A DNA stretch of 64,000 nt. Origin: Actinomyces oris (GTDB taxonomy: Bacteria; Actinomycetota; Actinomycetes; Actinomycetales; Actinomycetaceae). Positions 45,865 to 55,346 of the stretch are shown here, piece by piece. The notes beneath the pieces are model-generated. The model was not told where the DNA came from, did not search any database, and worked only from the letters and a program-made list of their open reading frames with translations. The position numbers were made by a program, and so were the translations under genes. Every line of letters starts with the position of its first letter. Within the stretch, counting starts at the first letter, position 1. The stretch is taken from positions 1 through 64,000 of the forward strand of contig NZ_CP014232.1 of assembly GCF_001553935.1 (NCBI RefSeq), written 5' to 3'.

Positions 45865-48192
45865 TCACGCTCTTTCGAGGAAGGCCTGGGACTCCTCATC
45901 GAGGCGCTCGACGATCGCCGCGGCCAGGGCCCGGTGCTCACGCAACTGTGGGTCGGTGGCCACGATCCGCTCGGCCTGGCGCCTCGCGGTGGCGATGAGG
46001 CGGGCATCGCGGGTGACGCGCAGCAAGTCCAGCCCGGAAGCGCGCCCCGACTGCGAGGCGCCCAGGACATCGCCCTCGCTGCGCAGCTCGAGGTCGGCCT
46101 CGGCCAGCGCGAATCCGTCCGTGGTGGAGGCGAATGCCTTGAGCCGGTGAAAGGCGGTGGAGCCGACCTCCGCACCGGTAACCGCCACGCACAGGGACGA
46201 TCTGCTGCCGCGCCCGACCCGCCCGCGCAGCTGGTGAAGCTGGGACAGACCGAAACGCTCGGCGTCCAGGATGACCATCATGGAGGCCTCGGGCACGTCC
46301 ACCCCCACCTCGATGACGGTGGTGGACACCAGGACCGGGGTGGCGCCCGAGGCAAAGTCGGCCATGGAGGCAGCCTTGTCGTCACTGCTCATGCGTCCGG
46401 TGAGGACCCCGACGCCGACGCCCTCCAGGACCGGTTCCCCCTCCAGTCGCCGCCTCCACTCCTCGACGGCGGCCAGCGGGCGGTCGGGATGCGAGCCGTC
46501 CCCCTCCTCCGCGAGCGCCTCCTGCTTCGGCCCGTCGTCGGTCTCGACAGTCGCCGCGCCGTCCATCGGCGTCCGCCGGGGCTCGTCGTCGACCTCGATC
46601 CGTGGGCACACGACGTAGACCCGCCCCCCGGAGGCGACCTCTTTGGCGGCACGCCGCCAGATGCCCTCCACCCAGGAGGTGCGCGACCACGGGACGAGGT
46701 GGGTGGGTACGGCGCTGCGCCCGGCGGGCAACTCGTCCAGGACGGAGGTGGCCAGGTCCCCGAAGACCGTCATGGCGATGGTGCGCGGGATCGGGGTGGC
46801 GGTCATGACCAGGAGGTGGGGCGTATGGGTCTGTCCAGTGGCCGGGTCAGTCAGACCGCCGCGCTCGCGCAGGGCGTCGCGCTGGGCGACACCGAAGCGG
46901 TGCTGCTCATCGACGACGACCAGGCCGAGGAAGGGGATCTGCACCGTGTCGGACAGCAGGGCGTGGGTACCCACGACGATCGCCGGCTCACCGGCGGCCA
47001 GCTCAGTGAGGATCCGACGGCGCTGAGCGGCGGGGGTGGAGCCGGTCAGCAGGTGGACGCGGGTGGCGTGTTCGGCGCCGCCGAGCATCCCGAGGCGGGC
47101 CATGGGCCCCAGGACCACCTCCAGTGAGGAGTGGTGCTGGGCGGCGAGGACCTCAGTGGGGGCCAGGAGGGCGGCCTGCCCGCCGCCTCCAACCACCTGG
47201 AGCATGGCACGCAGGGCCACGAGGGTCTTGCCGCTTCCCACGTCGCCCTGAAGAAGGCGCTGCATGGGAACGGTGCGGGCCAGGTCGGCGGAGATCTCCT
47301 CACCGACCCGTTCCTGCCCGGCGGTCAGGTCGTAGGGCAGGCGGGCGTCGAGGTCCGCTCTCAAGGAGCCCTCCGCCTCCGGTACGGGCCAGGCGACAGC
47401 GGTGCGGGTCGCCTCATGATGGGCTCGGCGCTGGGCCAGGGCGACCTGCAGGATGAGGGCCTCCTCGTGGCGCAGCCGTTTCCGGGCGGCCTTCCACTGC
47501 CCAGAGTCCTCGGGCCGGTGCACCCAGCGGTAGGCGGTGTAGGCGTCGACCAGCCCCGCCTCGCGCCGCAGCTCCTCGGGGAGGGGGTCAGCGACGTCGC
47601 CCGGCTCCAGCTGGTCCAGGACGCTGCGCACCGCCTTGGCCACCAGCCAGGACGGGAGGGCCTCCGTGCCGGGGTAGATGGGCATGGGGCGGGCCAGCAG
47701 AGCCTCGCGCTCGCCCTCATCGAGCTCGTCGAGGACGTACAGGCGCGGGTTGGACAGCTGCTTGCGTCCGCGGTGGAGTCCCACCTTGCCGCTGAGCAGG
47801 ACGGTGGTTCCGGGGGCCAGCTGGGCAGCCCGGGTGCGCATCTGGCCGGCAGCACCGAACTGGACGAGGTCCATGGTGGAGGCGCCGTCAGTGACGGTGG
47901 CCTCCATAAGGGCCGGGACCCGGCCGGAGCGGGTACGCCGGGAGGAGGCGCGCACGACCTGGGCCTGGATGGTGGCCTGCTCACCCTCGACGAGGGTGCG
48001 CATGTCGGTCAGCTCCCCCCACGTATCGTAGCGTCGGGGCAGCAGGCGCAGCAGGTCCGCCCCGGTCTCCACCCCCTGCTTGGCGAGCTGTGCGGCCGTG
48101 CGCTTGCCCACGAGCCGGGTCACGGGACGCTCGAGCGGGCCGACGCTGCCGGGGCGGGGCGTGCGGGTTGAGCGATCAGACGAGCCGGACAC
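45865..48192 (-). CDS. recG: ATP-dependent DNA helicase RecG
   Basis: 775 residues. An N-terminal wedge/OB domain is followed by superfamily-2 helicase motifs: Walker A GDVGSGKTLVALRA, DEQHRFG (DExH box), MTATPIPRT and, near the end, QLRGRVGRGSRSSLC. It reverses stalled replication forks. GTG start at 48190-48192 with TAGGGT six bases upstream. An acidic insertion of about 35 residues (many Asp, Glu and Gly) lies in the second helicase lobe. Confidence 0.95.
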   Translation of the reverse strand: MSGSSDRSTRTPRPGSVGPLERPVTRLVGKRTAAQLAKQGVETGADLLRLLPRRYDTWGELTDMRTLVEGEQATIQAQVVRASSRRTRSGRVPALMEATVTDGASTMDLVQFGAAGQMRTRAAQLAPGTTVLLSGKVGLHRGRKQLSNPRLYVLDELDEGEREALLARPMPIYPGTEALPSWLVAKAVRSVLDQLEPGDVADPLPEELRREAGLVDAYTAYRWVHRPEDSGQWKAARKRLRHEEALILQVALAQRRAHHEATRTAVAWPVPEAEGSLRADLDARLPYDLTAGQERVGEEISADLARTVPMQRLLQGDVGSGKTLVALRAMLQVVGGGGQAALLAPTEVLAAQHHSSLEVVLGPMARLGMLGGAEHATRVHLLTGSTPAAQRRRILTELAAGEPAIVVGTHALLSDTVQIPFLGLVVVDEQHRFGVAQRDALRERGGLTDPATGQTHTPHLLVMTATPIPRTIAMTVFGDLATSVLDELPAGRSAVPTHLVPWSRTSWVEGIWRRAAKEVASGGRVYVVCPRIEVDDEPRRTPMDGAATVETDDGPKQEALAEEGDGSHPDRPLAAVEEWRRRLEGEPVLEGVGVGVLTGRMSSDDKAASMADFASGATPVLVSTTVIEVGVDVPEASMMVILDAERFGLSQLHQLRGRVGRGSRSSLCVAVTGAEVGSTAFHRLKAFASTTDGFALAEADLELRSEGDVLGASQSGRASGLDLLRVTRDARLIATARRQAERIVATDPQLREHRALAAAIVERLDEESQAFLERA

Positions 48193-48204
48193 GGCCCCAC
48201 CCTA
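48193..48204 (-). promoter_or_regulatory. Candidate leaderless promoter of recG
   Basis: TAGGGT (48199-48204, minus strand) is six bases from the GTG start. No Shine-Dalgarno sequence is present. Confidence 0.45.
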
Positions 48205-48287
48205 TGACGAAGGAGCTCCGGAGCCGCTCATGACCCGAGGCGCTTGCATATGCGGGCGCCTCGAGACATGGCAGCGCGCAGAGAGGG

Positions 48288-50240
48288 CTACTCGATGGCG
48301 ATGAGGACGTCGGGGTGCTCCTGGCCGCCGGCATGGACAGCGACCTCCACGTCCTCACCAACCGTGTGCCCCCGGGCCCCCACCGCCGCGCTGGCGGCCA
48401 GGGCACCGACGTCACGGCCGGCATTGCGGCCGGTGATGACGGTGAGCAGCTCATCGGAGGGGCGCAGCGCCGAGGCCACGGCGCGAGCCACGGCCTCGGC
48501 CTCGGCCTGGGCGCCGTTGAGGGCGATGGTGCGCAGTCCCGCGGCGGCGCTCCAGGCGCGGCGGGCCAGCTCAGCCAGCTCCGCCTCCTCGCCCCTGCCG
48601 GCCAGGGCCACCGCGGCGGCCAGGACCCGGGCCTCGTCGTCGGTGTCGCACACGAGGAGCTGAATACCCTCGGCCTCATAGCGCTCTGAGGACACCCCGG
48701 CGCGGGCGGTCTCTCGAGCGGCGCCCGCCTTGCGGGTGGTACCTACCGGCGGGCGGACGGTGGAGACGGCGGAGCGAGCCGCCAGGAAGCGGGCGGCATC
48801 GTGGGCCGCCTCGGTGCAGGCGGCGTCACAGGGCAGCACGATGACCTGGGAGGCGCCCAGGTCCGCTGCGGCGCGGGCGATCCCCTCCCGATCAGGGTTG
48901 AGGACGACGGCGGCGTCAGAGCGGGCGAGCTGCTCGATGAGCCCGGGAGCCCGGGTGCAGGCGATGACACCGACGCCGGCCTGCCGCGAGCGCACGGCCA
49001 GTTGCGGGGCCTGCGCCGGTGCGGGACGGGCAGAGGCCGCCTGGGAGGGGTGCATGCGCACCGACTTCGCCTTGCGCTCGGCTCGGCGCGCTGCCAGGCG
49101 CTCGAAGGAGACCACGTGGCCCGTGGGGTCCGAGTCGAGCGGCCCCCACGGGGACGGAGGCTCGTCCGTGGAGCTCACCAGGGCGGTGGGGTGGAGGTGG
49201 TGGATGCAGATCTGGCGGGCACGGCCCGCGTGCGGCAGAGCGGCACGCGGAGTGTCGGTGTGGACGTGGACCTGGTAGAGGCCCACTCCCAGGGCGTCCG
49301 GGGTGCCGACGACGCCCACCGAGTCGCCGATGTGCTCCAGGTCCCGACGCAGCTGACCAGCCTGGACTGCAGTCGCCTCCAGCAGATACATCACCTCGAA
49401 CTCGCCGGTGGACATGCCCAGGGGCTCGGGACCAACGCTGTGCGGCACCCCACCTGCGGCCAGGTCGGTGAGCATCTGGCGGGCGACGGCGGTGTAGGGG
49501 GCGTGCTCGTCGGCGTCCTGGTGCCCCTGACGCAGCTCCGGGGCCTCAGTCGCCCCGGGACCCGCGTCCTGCATCGCGTCAATGGTGTCCGACAGACAGG
49601 TCAGCAGCAGCATGAAGGCCGCTCCCCCGGCATCCACCGGGCCGTGCCCGAGGCCCGCGGTCTCCACAACGGACTCCTGAGCGCCGAAGGCGGCAGCAGC
49701 GGCGATGAGGCTCAGGCTCGCGGGAGAGGTCGCCGTCGCCTCCTCCAGGGCGGAGCGGGCCGCTGTGGCCGCGTCCCGGGCGACCGACAGCAGGGTCCCC
49801 GAGACCGGACGGGAGACCGCGGCCCAGGTGGTGTCCGCCATGGCCTCGTAGACGTGCACGAGCTCGACGGGGCGCAGACCGGCGGGATCCGGAGCCTCGG
49901 CACAGACGTCGGCGAAGGCGGCCAGGGCCTGGGAGACCAGAAGACCCGAGTTCCCGCGGGCTCCCCGGACGGCGCCGTCAGCTGCGGCGCGGGCCACCTG
50001 GGCGGCGTCAGCGGCCCGCCCCAGTCGGTGGAGGGCGTCGGAGGCCGAGCGCAGGGTGAGCAGGACGTTGGTTCCGGTATCCGCGTCCGGCACAGGGAAG
50101 ACATTGAGGACATCCACCAGGTCCCGGGTCTGGTCGGCAACGATCTCCGCCAGCGCGATCCAGCGGCGTACTGCGGCCCCCTGCAGCACATGGGTCCCTG
50201 AGACAGGGGTAACGGGGCGATGTCCTTGAGACTGCGCCAT
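48288..50240 (-). CDS. DAK2-domain protein, FakA-like (fatty acid kinase family)
   Basis: 650 residues. The N-terminal DAK2 nucleotide-binding domain (about 20-220) has NVFPVPDADTGTNVLLTL and ARGNSGLLVSQ. A middle domain with a FEVMYLLEA stretch and a C-terminal domain with repeated Asp/Ala-rich strands follow, the FakA layout. In Firmicutes FakA phosphorylates fatty acids held by FakB; no FakB (DegV) gene is in this window. It has GGGAGG before the ATG and sits between rpmB and recG, the common order. A Lys/Arg-rich linker lies near residue 390. Confidence 0.82.
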   Translation of the reverse strand: MAQSQGHRPVTPVSGTHVLQGAAVRRWIALAEIVADQTRDLVDVLNVFPVPDADTGTNVLLTLRSASDALHRLGRAADAAQVARAAADGAVRGARGNSGLLVSQALAAFADVCAEAPDPAGLRPVELVHVYEAMADTTWAAVSRPVSGTLLSVARDAATAARSALEEATATSPASLSLIAAAAAFGAQESVVETAGLGHGPVDAGGAAFMLLLTCLSDTIDAMQDAGPGATEAPELRQGHQDADEHAPYTAVARQMLTDLAAGGVPHSVGPEPLGMSTGEFEVMYLLEATAVQAGQLRRDLEHIGDSVGVVGTPDALGVGLYQVHVHTDTPRAALPHAGRARQICIHHLHPTALVSSTDEPPSPWGPLDSDPTGHVVSFERLAARRAERKAKSVRMHPSQAASARPAPAQAPQLAVRSRQAGVGVIACTRAPGLIEQLARSDAAVVLNPDREGIARAAADLGASQVIVLPCDAACTEAAHDAARFLAARSAVSTVRPPVGTTRKAGAARETARAGVSSERYEAEGIQLLVCDTDDEARVLAAAVALAGRGEEAELAELARRAWSAAAGLRTIALNGAQAEAEAVARAVASALRPSDELLTVITGRNAGRDVGALAASAAVGARGHTVGEDVEVAVHAGGQEHPDVLIAIE

Positions 50241-50758
50241 CTTCGCCTCCCCTGGTTCCTGGCTACGACCAGCACACCATGTGTGTCACGCTGTGAACAC
50301 CTTCTGTTCCATTGCATGATCTGCATATGTGCAGGCGTTCAGCGAGCCTGGTTCATGGCTGGGCCGAGCCTTTGGTTTGATATGTGGTTTCAGAGTACCT
50401 GCCCGATCACATTCCTCCCACCGGAGCAGGATGACCACACCAGCACCTCACCCAGAGCGACGGAGAGCCGAAAGGACATGAAGGACACCGGCGCGCTGGT
50501 CAGACCCCTACCACCACATCCGGATAGAGCACACGTTCTTCATGTGATGATATTCATCACGTTTTCTGCTTAGTTCACACTTACTCCCCAGCCCCCAAGC
50601 ACGATGGCATGTGCCCGAACGCACGCCGCTGCGGCTTGGGGCGCTGCACACGGGTCCGCTATTGTGTTCGGGTTGCCCAGTGCCCCGCGCATGGGCGGTA
50701 AGACCTGGCGCCAGGCATCGGCCTGTGCGTTGAAGCATTGAAGATCAGGAGTGAGACC
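50241..50758. other. Intergenic region between fakA-like gene and rpmB, with a perfect palindrome
   Basis: 518 bp with no gene I can support and visibly lower GC than the surroundings. GTGATGA-TAT-TCATCAC at 50544-50560 is a perfect 17-bp palindrome with 7-bp arms, in the size class of metal-regulator boxes. TATTGT at 50660-50665 is a possible -10 for rpmB, with TTGGGG 18 bp upstream. No tRNA-like fold was noticed. Confidence 0.55.
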
Positions 50759-50950
50759 GTGGCTGCTGTGTGCGACGTTTGCGGCAAGGGCCCCATCTTC
50801 GGCAAGAGCGTCTCGCACTCCCACGTGCGGACCAACCGCCGGTGGAACCCCAACATCCAGCGTGTGCGTGCTCTCGTCAATGGCGCCCCCAAGCGCCTCA
50901 ACGTGTGCACGTCCTGCCTCAAGGCCGGGAAGGTGACGCGCAACATCTGA
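50759..50950 (+). CDS. rpmB: 50S ribosomal protein L28 (cysteine-containing form)
   Basis: 63 residues from the GTG at 50759, set by AGGAG seven bases upstream. An ATG at 50738 is in frame but lies before the ribosome site. It contains CDVCGKGP and CTSCLKAGK, two CxxC pairs expected to bind zinc. RTNRRWNPNIQ is the L28 core. It is followed by a strong terminator. Confidence 0.95.
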   Translation: MAAVCDVCGKGPIFGKSVSHSHVRTNRRWNPNIQRVRALVNGAPKRLNVCTSCLKAGKVTRNI

Positions 50951-50980
50951 GCGCGCATCATCTCGAGTCCTTCGAGCACG

Positions 50981-51014
50981 AGGCCGCCGCTGCGCAAGCA
51001 GTCGGCGGCCTTTG
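50981..51014 (+). terminator. Rho-independent terminator of rpmB
   Basis: AGGCCGCCG-CTGC, a GCAA tetraloop, then GCAG, one bulged T and CGGCGGCCT, followed by TTGT. The stem is 13 bp with a GNRA-type loop. It lies 31 bp after the rpmB stop. Confidence 0.85.
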
Positions 51015-51055
51015 TCGTACCCGGCATTCCTCAACCCTCAACGGGTGACGGCCTG

Positions 51056-52165
51056 TCAGGTGTGGGAGAAGTGGTCCCATCCGGTGTGCTCCTGCGCGGG
51101 TTCTCCTGCCAGGAGAACGCTCGGCCTGCACCCCGGCATCCCGGCCGACGATTCCTGCGGGCTCAGGACCCGGCCGATCACCCGGGCTCCGGCAGGTAGC
51201 CGATCGAGACCGTCCGCCGGGACGGTGGCGAGCAGTCCGTGGTCCTCTCCCCCGGCGAGCAACCAGCTGCGGGCCAGGTCACGAGCGGCCGATCCGTCGT
51301 GACCGCTCACGAGCACGGCCACCGACTCGAGGAAGGACGCGTCCGGCAGGTCACCGGGATCATCGAGATCGATGACGACACCGCTGGCGCGGGCAATCCG
51401 GCCGGCGTCGCGCAGCAGACCGTCGGAGACGTCCAACATGGAGGTGGCGCCGATCAGCGCCAGCTCTCGGCCCGCCGCCAGGGGCGGGGCAGGGGCACGG
51501 AAGGTCTCGATACAGGCCTGAGCCTGGGGGTGCTCCTGACCTGAGGGGACAGCGGCACTTGAACCTGGTACGCAGTCAGTGCCCGCGCTGAGCAGGGCCA
51601 GTCCCGCTGCGCTACGTCCCAGGGTTCCAACGTGCACGACGGCGTCACCGGGCCGGGCCCCGCTTCGCAGAACCGGGGCCCGGCCCTCAAGGTCACCCAG
51701 GACCGTGACGGACACGATCAGCGAGTCACCGGAGCTGAGGTCACCGCCCACGACGCCCGCCCCGCAGGGCTCGCAGCCCTGGGCCAGCCCTCGGGCGAAG
51801 TCCCGTACCCAGCCGACCGGGGTGGACGCAGGCATGACCAGGCCGACGACGAGCGCGACGGGCCTGGCCCCCATGGCGGCGGCGTCGGCGAGGTTCTGGG
51901 CCGCGGCCCTGGCCCCGACGTCGCGGCCCGTGGACCAGTCGGTGCGGAAGTGGCGCCCTTCGACCAGGACGTCGGTGCTCACCGCCGTACGTGAGTCGGG
52001 GAAGGACAGGACCGCGCAGTCGTCCCCCGTGCCGACGGGGGTCTGCGGGCCGCGGGGCAGGAGGGGGGTGATGACGGCAAGGAGCTCCTCCTCGCTGAGG
52101 TCACCGACCCGCGCGTCCTGCCCCACGGCCTCTGCGCCGGATGTGGCCTGCTCAGCGGTTGACAT
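51056..52165 (-). CDS. thiL: Thiamine-monophosphate kinase
   Basis: Makes thiamine pyrophosphate from thiamine phosphate. 369 residues from the ATG at 52163-52165, which lies 14 bp inside the 3' end of ddl; the frame stays open much further upstream only as a shadow of ddl. Motifs: VGTGDDCAVL (metal-binding Asp pair), VSTDVLVEGRHF, DVSDGLLRDA and WLLAGGEDH. It is longer than most ThiL (about 320) because of a Ser/Gln-rich insertion near the middle. Confidence 0.92.
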   Translation of the reverse strand: MSTAEQATSGAEAVGQDARVGDLSEEELLAVITPLLPRGPQTPVGTGDDCAVLSFPDSRTAVSTDVLVEGRHFRTDWSTGRDVGARAAAQNLADAAAMGARPVALVVGLVMPASTPVGWVRDFARGLAQGCEPCGAGVVGGDLSSGDSLIVSVTVLGDLEGRAPVLRSGARPGDAVVHVGTLGRSAAGLALLSAGTDCVPGSSAAVPSGQEHPQAQACIETFRAPAPPLAAGRELALIGATSMLDVSDGLLRDAGRIARASGVVIDLDDPGDLPDASFLESVAVLVSGHDGSAARDLARSWLLAGGEDHGLLATVPADGLDRLPAGARVIGRVLSPQESSAGMPGCRPSVLLAGEPAQEHTGWDHFSHT

Positions 52166-53318
52166 CGGTGGATCGAGCCACGGCCAGCTCAATGAGCTCA
52201 GAGACCAGCTCGGTGTAGCCCAGGCCGGAGACCTGCCACATGTAGGGGTACATGGAGAAGGGGGTGAAACCGGGCATCGTGTTGATCTCGTTGACCACCG
52301 CCTCGCCGGCCTCAGTGAGGAAGAAGTCGACCCGAGCCAGCCCCTCGCAGCCGACCGCCTCGAAGGCCCGGGCCGCGGTGTCCATGAGGAGCGCGCGCGC
52401 CTCAGGGCTGATGCGCGCCGGGCACACCATGGCCACAGCGTCGTGGGCCAGGTACTTAGTCTCGTAGTCGTAGAACTCACCGGCGCCCTGGGAGGCGTCC
52501 ATGGCGATCTCGCCGGGCTCGGCCACTCGGGGGGCGTCGTCGCCGCGGCCCTGAAGGACGGCGACCTCGACCTCTCGTCCCACGATGCCGCTCTCCACGA
52601 GGACCTTGGGATCGACCGCGCGGGCCGCCTCAATGGCTCCGGCCAGGTCCTCGGGGCGGTCGACCTTGCTGATGCCCAGGGAGGAGCCGGCACGGGCGGG
52701 CTTGACGAACAGGGGGTAGGTCAGGGACCGACAGGCCTCCAGGATCGCCTCGGGGTCCCGCTTCCAGGCATGGGGACCGACGACGACGTGCGGCGCCGTG
52801 GCGATGCCCGCGGCCCCCAGGAGCACCTTAGTGACCTGCTTGTCCATGCCCGCGGCGCTGGCCAGCACCCCGCAGCCGACGTAGGGAATGCCCATCATCT
52901 CCAGCATGCCCTGGATGGTTCCGTCCTCACCGTAGGGCCCGTGCAGCAGCGGCAGGACGACGTCGACCTGCCCCAGGACCTCAGGCCCCGTGGGACCGAG
53001 GACCGTGAGCTCGCCGCCTCCCAGGGGTGCGGTGAGCCTCCCGCGTCCCAAGCCCTCGGCGGTGATGGTCACCGGGGGGCGGTTGTCGCTGAGCTCGAGG
53101 GCGGCCGGATCGTCCTCGACGAGCAGCCACTGGCCCTCGGGCGTGATGCCCACCGGAAGGACCTCGTAACGGTTGCGGTCAATGGCTGACAGGACGCCGG
53201 CTGCGGTGGCGCAGGAGATCGTGTGCTCACCACTGCGTCCACCGAAGACGACGGCGACACGCACGGTGGACTTGTCAGAACTGGGCACGGAGGGGCCGGC
53301 TTCCTGGAGGACTGTCAT
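52152..53318 (-). CDS. ddl: D-alanine--D-alanine ligase
   Basis: 388 residues from the ATG at 53316-53318. The ATP-grasp enzyme supplies D-Ala-D-Ala for peptidoglycan. Motifs: VVFGGRSGEHTISC, PARAGSSLGISKV and the omega-loop FYDYETKYL, whose Lys-Tyr is of the D-Ala-D-Ala type and not the D-Ala-D-lactate type, so intrinsic vancomycin resistance is not suggested. An upstream in-frame ATG at 53360 would overlap the candidate promoter. Confidence 0.95.
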   Translation of the reverse strand: MTVLQEAGPSVPSSDKSTVRVAVVFGGRSGEHTISCATAAGVLSAIDRNRYEVLPVGITPEGQWLLVEDDPAALELSDNRPPVTITAEGLGRGRLTAPLGGGELTVLGPTGPEVLGQVDVVLPLLHGPYGEDGTIQGMLEMMGIPYVGCGVLASAAGMDKQVTKVLLGAAGIATAPHVVVGPHAWKRDPEAILEACRSLTYPLFVKPARAGSSLGISKVDRPEDLAGAIEAARAVDPKVLVESGIVGREVEVAVLQGRGDDAPRVAEPGEIAMDASQGAGEFYDYETKYLAHDAVAMVCPARISPEARALLMDTAARAFEAVGCEGLARVDFFLTEAGEAVVNEINTMPGFTPFSMYPYMWQVSGLGYTELVSELIELAVARSTDVNR

Positions 53319-53331
53319 AGGTCCCACGCTA
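53319..53331 (-). promoter_or_regulatory. Candidate leaderless promoter of ddl
   Basis: TAGCGT (53326-53331, minus strand) is seven bases from the chosen ATG. This supports the internal start over the one 42 bp upstream. Confidence 0.5.
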
Positions 53332-53403
53332 CCGCGCGGCGCCCCACATGCTGATAACACACAACAAACCCGGAAGAAAGCCGGCTCTCACGGGCCGGGG
53401 AGG

Positions 53404-54459
53404 CTACGCCTGAGACGGCTCCGCGTGCACGCCCTCGGCCTTACGGGGGCGAGCCAGCAGCGCGTCAGTGACCTGCGCGACGCTGGCGGCGCCCTCGACG
53501 ACGCTGACGACCCCGGCGGTGATTGGCATGTCTACGCCGTGGGCCCGGGCCAGGTCCAGGACGGCACGGGCCGACTTGGCCCCCTCGGCCACGCCCCGGG
53601 AGGCCGCAGCGGCCTCGGCCACGCTCATCCCCTCGCCGAGGTGGCGGCCGAAGGTCTGGTTGCGGCTCAAGGGCGAGGAGCAGGTGGCCACCAGGTCCCC
53701 CATGCCTGCCAGCCCGGAGAAGGTCTCCGGGCGAGCCCCGAGCTTGAGGCCCAGCCGGGTGATCTCCACCAGGCCCCGGGTGATGATCGTGGCCTTGGAG
53801 TTGTCCCCCAGGCCCCGGCCCGCGGCCGCGCCGACGGCCAGGGCGATGACGTTCTTGACCGCCCCGCACAGCTCGACGCCCAGGACGTCGGTGTTGGTGT
53901 AGGGGCGGAAGGTGCCGGTGGCGCACAGCGAGGCGATCCGGGCGGCGACCTGCTCGTCGTCGGCTGCCACGACGGTGGCCGTGGGCTGGCCCGCAGCAAT
54001 CTCGTCGGCGAGGTTGGGGCCGGAGACGACCACGACACGGGAGGTGTCGATGCCCAGCGCCCTGGCCAGGACCTCGCTCATCCGTAGCCCGGTACCCAGC
54101 TCGATGCCCTTCATGAGGGAGACGGCCACGGCGTCGTCGGCCAGTACGCCCCGGAGGGGCTCCAGGACCCTCCGGGCCTCCTGGGAGGGCACGGCCACGA
54201 CGACGACGCTCGCCCCCGCGGCTGCCTGGGCCAGGTCGGTGGTCGCCTTCAGGCCCTGAGGCAGGCGGTGACCGGGGACGTAGCGCTCGTTGGTGCCGGC
54301 GTTGATCTCCTCGGCCACCTCCCGGCGCCGGGCCCAGATCGTTGTGGGAGTGCCGGCCTGGGCCAGGAGGCTGGCGAAGGTGGTGCCCCAGGCTCCCGAG
54401 CCGATGACGGCCGCGGCCGGGCGCATCGGCGCACTCGTTGCGTGCTCGTCGCTGCTCAC
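53404..54459 (-). CDS. gpsA: NAD(P)-dependent glycerol-3-phosphate dehydrogenase
   Basis: 351 residues. The Rossmann motif is VIGSGAWGTTFASLLA, catalytic Lys is in GAVKNVIALAVG, and the substrate-binding GLAGMGDLVATCSSPLSRNQ follows. It makes sn-glycerol-3-phosphate for phospholipids. It overlaps plsC by 4 bp, so the two steps of lipid precursor synthesis are coupled. The C-terminal 20 residues are polar. Confidence 0.95.
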   Translation of the reverse strand: MSSDEHATSAPMRPAAAVIGSGAWGTTFASLLAQAGTPTTIWARRREVAEEINAGTNERYVPGHRLPQGLKATTDLAQAAAGASVVVVAVPSQEARRVLEPLRGVLADDAVAVSLMKGIELGTGLRMSEVLARALGIDTSRVVVVSGPNLADEIAAGQPTATVVAADDEQVAARIASLCATGTFRPYTNTDVLGVELCGAVKNVIALAVGAAAGRGLGDNSKATIITRGLVEITRLGLKLGARPETFSGLAGMGDLVATCSSPLSRNQTFGRHLGEGMSVAEAAAASRGVAEGAKSARAVLDLARAHGVDMPITAGVVSVVEGAASVAQVTDALLARPRKAEGVHAEPSQA

Positions 54460-55241
54460 TGCCCCTCCTCCTGAGTGTCCGCCTCGGGCAGCGGGTCGGG
54501 GCGACGCACGCCGATCTTTCCCTTGCCGGGGTCGCCGTCGTAGTGCATATCGAAGGGGCGGGGGGCCTTCTCCCCGCGCAGTTCCTCCACCAGGGAGGTG
54601 ATGGCCCGCATGATCTCGGTGGTGCAGGCGCGCACGGCCTCACGGTCCTGGGTGTCCGAGCCGAATCGGGACAGGTCCATGAGCTCACCGATGGTGACGC
54701 GCACGTCCTTGCGGGGGAAGGGATGGAAGGAACGCCCGTAGGTGTCCAGGATCTCGTGAGCGCCCCACTGCCCCATGGGCAGGACGGGGGCACCACTGGT
54801 CATGGCCAGCCGGGCCGCCCCAGTCTTGGCCACCATCGGCCACTTGAGGGGGTCGCGGGAGAGCGTGCCCTCGGGGAAGATCATGATGGCGCCGCCGTCG
54901 GCCAGGACCTCACTGGCCGCCTTGAGGGCCGTGGCCGCGTTCTGCGTGCCCCGCTGGACCGGAATCTGTCCGCCGGCCCGCAGGATGGAGCCGAGCACCG
55001 GCACCTTGAACAGGGTGGACTTGGCCAGGGAGTAGACGGGGACATCGGCATCGACCAGGGCTCGCATGGCCGTGAGCGAGTCGAGGTCTGTCAGGTGGTT
55101 GGCCACGGCGATGAAGCCGCCCTCGCGGGGGATGTTCTCCAGGCCGGTCACCTTCTGCCGGGAGACCATCTTGAGGAACGGAATGATCGCCCCGCGCGCG
55201 GCGAAGCGGTAGAACGGTGTCATGGGGCGTGTTGCAGGCAC
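54456..55241 (-). CDS. plsC: 1-acyl-glycerol-3-phosphate acyltransferase (PlsC family)
   Basis: 261 residues from a GTG at 55239-55241; an ATG six codons later is possible. The acyltransferase HX4D motif is in NHLTDLDS, and FPEGTLS is the second family motif. It probably adds the second acyl chain to lysophosphatidate at the membrane. A Lys/Asp-rich tail of about 40 residues follows the domain. Pairing with gpsA agrees with a lipid role; other acyl acceptors are possible. Confidence 0.88.
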   Translation of the reverse strand: MPATRPMTPFYRFAARGAIIPFLKMVSRQKVTGLENIPREGGFIAVANHLTDLDSLTAMRALVDADVPVYSLAKSTLFKVPVLGSILRAGGQIPVQRGTQNAATALKAASEVLADGGAIMIFPEGTLSRDPLKWPMVAKTGAARLAMTSGAPVLPMGQWGAHEILDTYGRSFHPFPRKDVRVTIGELMDLSRFGSDTQDREAVRACTTEIMRAITSLVEELRGEKAPRPFDMHYDGDPGKGKIGVRRPDPLPEADTQEEGQ

Positions 55242-55253
55242 GGGTGAACTCTA
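55242..55253 (-). promoter_or_regulatory. Candidate leaderless promoter of plsC-gpsA
   Basis: TAGAGT (55248-55253, minus strand) is six bases before the GTG start of plsC, with no ribosome site. Confidence 0.45.
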
Positions 55254-55346
55254 TCCGCTTCAGCGCTCTGAACGCGGCCGTCCGAGCCGAGCCCGCGGCC
55301 CGCACGGCCCTGGCCTCGCGAGCCCGCAGGCAGGGACCGGCCCGCC

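Noticed and set aside
52165..52300. Possible TPP riboswitch upstream of thiL
   Set aside because: thiL begins inside ddl, leaving no leader, and no TPP-aptamer motif was seen.
51056..52693. Apparent fusion of thiL with about 175 upstream residues
   Set aside because: The extra residues are an out-of-frame reading of ddl. The ATG at 52163-52165 gives a normal ThiL start.
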